Below, in pieces: positions 5,466 through 7,068 of a stretch of 7,068 bases of DNA. The stretch covers positions 1 through 7,068 of the forward strand of contig USNU01000071.1 of NCBI GenBank assembly GCA_900556095.1, given 5' to 3'. The notes below the pieces were generated by a model. That model was not told where the DNA came from. It did no database searches and worked only from the letters and a program-made list of their open reading frames with translations. Source of the stretch: an uncultured Bacteroidales bacterium. Lineage in GTDB: Bacteria > Bacteroidota > Bacteroidia > Bacteroidales > Paludibacteraceae. The stretch's first letter is position 1. Each line of letters begins with the position of its first letter. Both the position numbers and the translations under genes were made by a program.

Positions 5466-7068
5466 TTCCAACTCTTCGCGCGAGTATTTTCGACCGAGTA
5501 TGTCATAAAAATCCTGTCCCTTGGCAATCAGCAACTGCCCTTTGTACAAGGTTTTGAATACATCGTTCTGCGTTTCGGCAGGCAGCGTGTGGACATCCAA
5601 ATAGGTATTGTCCGCTTCGCGCTTGATAACTATCTCGTCGTAAAGTTGGCGGGTTTTGAAGACCGAAGTCTTGTAGGTGGAAACCACCATAGAGTCGGCA
5701 TTGACGGTTATCTCGGTATAGGCAGGTGCACCCGGTTGCCCGAACTTGCCGGTAAAGAGGTCGTAATAGTTTGCTACCTTGGTTTTGTCGTAGTTGGTTT
5801 CCATCTCCTCTTTGCTGTACGGGTAGTAGCGTTTGCGTCCACAGGTAGCCCCTACAAAATACATGGTGCCGTTATCGGTGCGGAAAACGCCGCCCTCTTT
5901 GCCGGTCATATTGGTTGAAGCGTCCTGCTCTACAGTTCTTACGCCACTGATGTCCGCCAAGAGCGGTGTTTTGTCCTCGGGATTGACGGGACCAATGACC
6001 TCGTATGTGTGGTCGTGTCCTTGCAGCACCATGTCCACATGCAACTCCCTGAATACAGGCATCAGTATGGCGCGGAAGAGTTGCGACTCCTCGTCAATCT
6101 GGTGTCCGCTACCGCAGAACAGGTTCTTGTGTACCAATGCCACACGCCATTTGGTGTTCGGGTGTTTGGCCACCTCACGGCGCATCCATTGTGCTACATC
6201 GTTTTGCAAATAAACCGACTGACCGGACAAGATGTTATAACTTCCTTTCCAATAGTCTTGATGGCTATAAACAAGGAATAGTACATCGCCATACACAAAT
6301 GAATACGTAGTACCGTCAAATTGCGGTTTTATCTTCGCATTGCTTTTGAAGTCGTTATTGGTGTTGAAATGGTAGGTGTAGTTCAGGTTTGGCGAGTCAT
6401 CGTGGTTGCCGTCGGTAGGTACGCATGGCATCATCTCAAGCATTGGGCGCATAGAACGCTCGAACCAACGCTCCCATTCCCATTCGGAGTTGTCTGCCGT
6501 ACCCGTCTCTACGAAATCGCCGGGGAAGAGCAGGAAACGTGCGTCGGAGGAGTATTTGGCGGCTGTCAGAGCACATTGCTCCGCCTTGCTGACATACTCC
6601 TCGTCCTGCAGGTGGGAGTCGGTCATATAGAGGAACGAGAACGATTCTTTCTCCGCAGGGGCGGTGGTGAAGGTGCGTATGTCGCTCCACGCATTGTCGG
6701 TGCCGACACGATAACTATAGGTGGGGTTCGGTTTCAGTCCGGTGGCCAATGCCTTGTGGCTTACATAGCGATAGGCAGTCTTGGTGGGCATACCCGTCGC
6801 CTTGATGATACCGCTCAGGCTCACCGCATAGCGCAGCGGCTTGGTGGTGGTAGGTGTGGCAGCAAACTCCAAGGCGTTCTTGAAGTCGGTGTCTGTGGCA
6901 TCGGCTTTGGCTACCAACTGCACTTTGCCATCGTTCTGCCCCTCGTTGGTAAACCATGCAAACGCCATTTGCGTAGTCGGATCGCCATTGATATTGGCTA
7001 CCACGCAATATGGATATTCTTTGCCCACAAGGGTGGGGATAGCGTCGCGCATGGCTTGCAGGTTTTCC
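5460..7068 (-). CDS. Purple acid phosphatase-like metallophosphoesterase, 5' end off the window
   Basis: The frame stays open to the right edge (ENLQA precedes the ATG at 7052), and a protein starting at 7052 would lack any signal peptide, so the true start lies outside; 535 complete codons are visible. Numbering from Met at 7052: a purple-acid-phosphatase N-terminal FN3-like domain occupies about 12-132 (PNPTYSYRVG, 108-117), followed by a calcineurin-like metallophosphoesterase domain from about 138 to 410. The dinuclear metal site looks complete: D145-S-H147, GD 178-179, GNHD 215-218, H308 and GHDH 345-348. An active hydrolase of phosphate mono- or diesters is expected, probably periplasmic or secreted. 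The C-terminus (499-530; KTLYKGQLLIAKGQ, then FYDILG) shares a tail motif with the downstream large protein. It is the most upstream visible gene of the same-strand cluster. The family is sure; the substrate is unknown. It is not a close copy of the downstream phosphoesterase domain and has no beta-helix. Confidence 0.92.
   Translation of the reverse strand, partial: ENLQAMRDAIPTLVGKEYPYCVVANINGDPTTQMAFAWFTNEGQNDGKVQLVAKADATDTDFKNALEFAATPTTTKPLRYAVSLSGIIKATGMPTKTAYRYVSHKALATGLKPNPTYSYRVGTDNAWSDIRTFTTAPAEKESFSFLYMTDSHLQDEEYVSKAEQCALTAAKYSSDARFLLFPGDFVETGTADNSEWEWERWFERSMRPMLEMMPCVPTDGNHDDSPNLNYTYHFNTNNDFKSNAKIKPQFDGTTYSFVYGDVLFLVYSHQDYWKGSYNILSGQSVYLQNDVAQWMRREVAKHPNTKWRVALVHKNLFCGSGHQIDEESQLFRAILMPVFRELHVDMVLQGHDHTYEVIGPVNPEDKTPLLADISGVRTVEQDASTNMTGKEGGVFRTDNGTMYFVGATCGRKRYYPYSKEEMETNYDKTKVANYYDLFTGKFGQPGAPAYTEITVNADSMVVSTYKTSVFKTRQLYDEIVIKREADNTYLDVHTLPAETQNDVFKTLYKGQLLIAKGQDFYDILGRKYSREELER

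Noticed and set aside
7050..7052. ATG at 7052 as the true start of the upstream phosphoesterase
   Set aside because: The frame remains open to the window edge, and a protein starting here would have no signal peptide, unlike its family. The gene is better treated as 5'-truncated by the window.

Overview
The window looks like part of a chromosomal gene cluster from an anaerobic member of the Bacteroidales (Bacteroides/Prevotella-like). The evidence is a SusD/RagB-family surface lipoprotein, two secreted proteins with the same short C-terminal tail typical of this order, AT-rich gene starts without Shine-Dalgarno sequences, and intermediate base composition. I cannot name the species.

All real genes are on the minus strand, so transcription runs from high to low coordinates. 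(1) 5460-7068: a secreted purple-acid-phosphatase-like metallophosphoesterase; its start lies beyond the right edge. (2) 5361-5459: a 99-base gap with an 11-base tandem direct repeat and weak inverted repeats. (3) 1938-5360: a very large secreted multidomain protein. In order it has a right-handed beta-helix (pectate-lyase-like) domain, a phosphatase-type FN3 domain, a calcineurin-like phosphoesterase domain, an Ig-like domain, an FN3 domain apparently split by an inserted carbohydrate-binding-like beta-sandwich, and a short tail. (4) 223-1902: a SusD-like lipoprotein, starting 35 bases after gene 3. (5) 1-166: the first 55 residues of another secreted protein, starting 56 bases after the SusD-like gene; the rest is off the left edge. 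Gaps of 35, 56 and 99 bases on one strand suggest one operon or two tightly coupled units. I see no RNA genes, CRISPR, insertion sequences or strong terminators, and no stretch over 300 bases lacks a gene.

Taken together, the window suggests a nutrient-acquisition locus for a phosphorylated, probably glycan-linked, substrate. Two exported phosphoesterases would remove phosphate, the beta-helix and carbohydrate-binding-like modules would hold the polymer, and the SusD-like lipoprotein would capture ligand for a TonB-dependent SusC transporter that is not in this window. The substrate is inference. The most unusual points are the beta-helix/phosphoesterase fusion, the nested domain inside an FN3 fold, the GHxH-to-GDDH change in the large enzyme only, and a SusD gene preceded by a phosphoesterase rather than by SusC.
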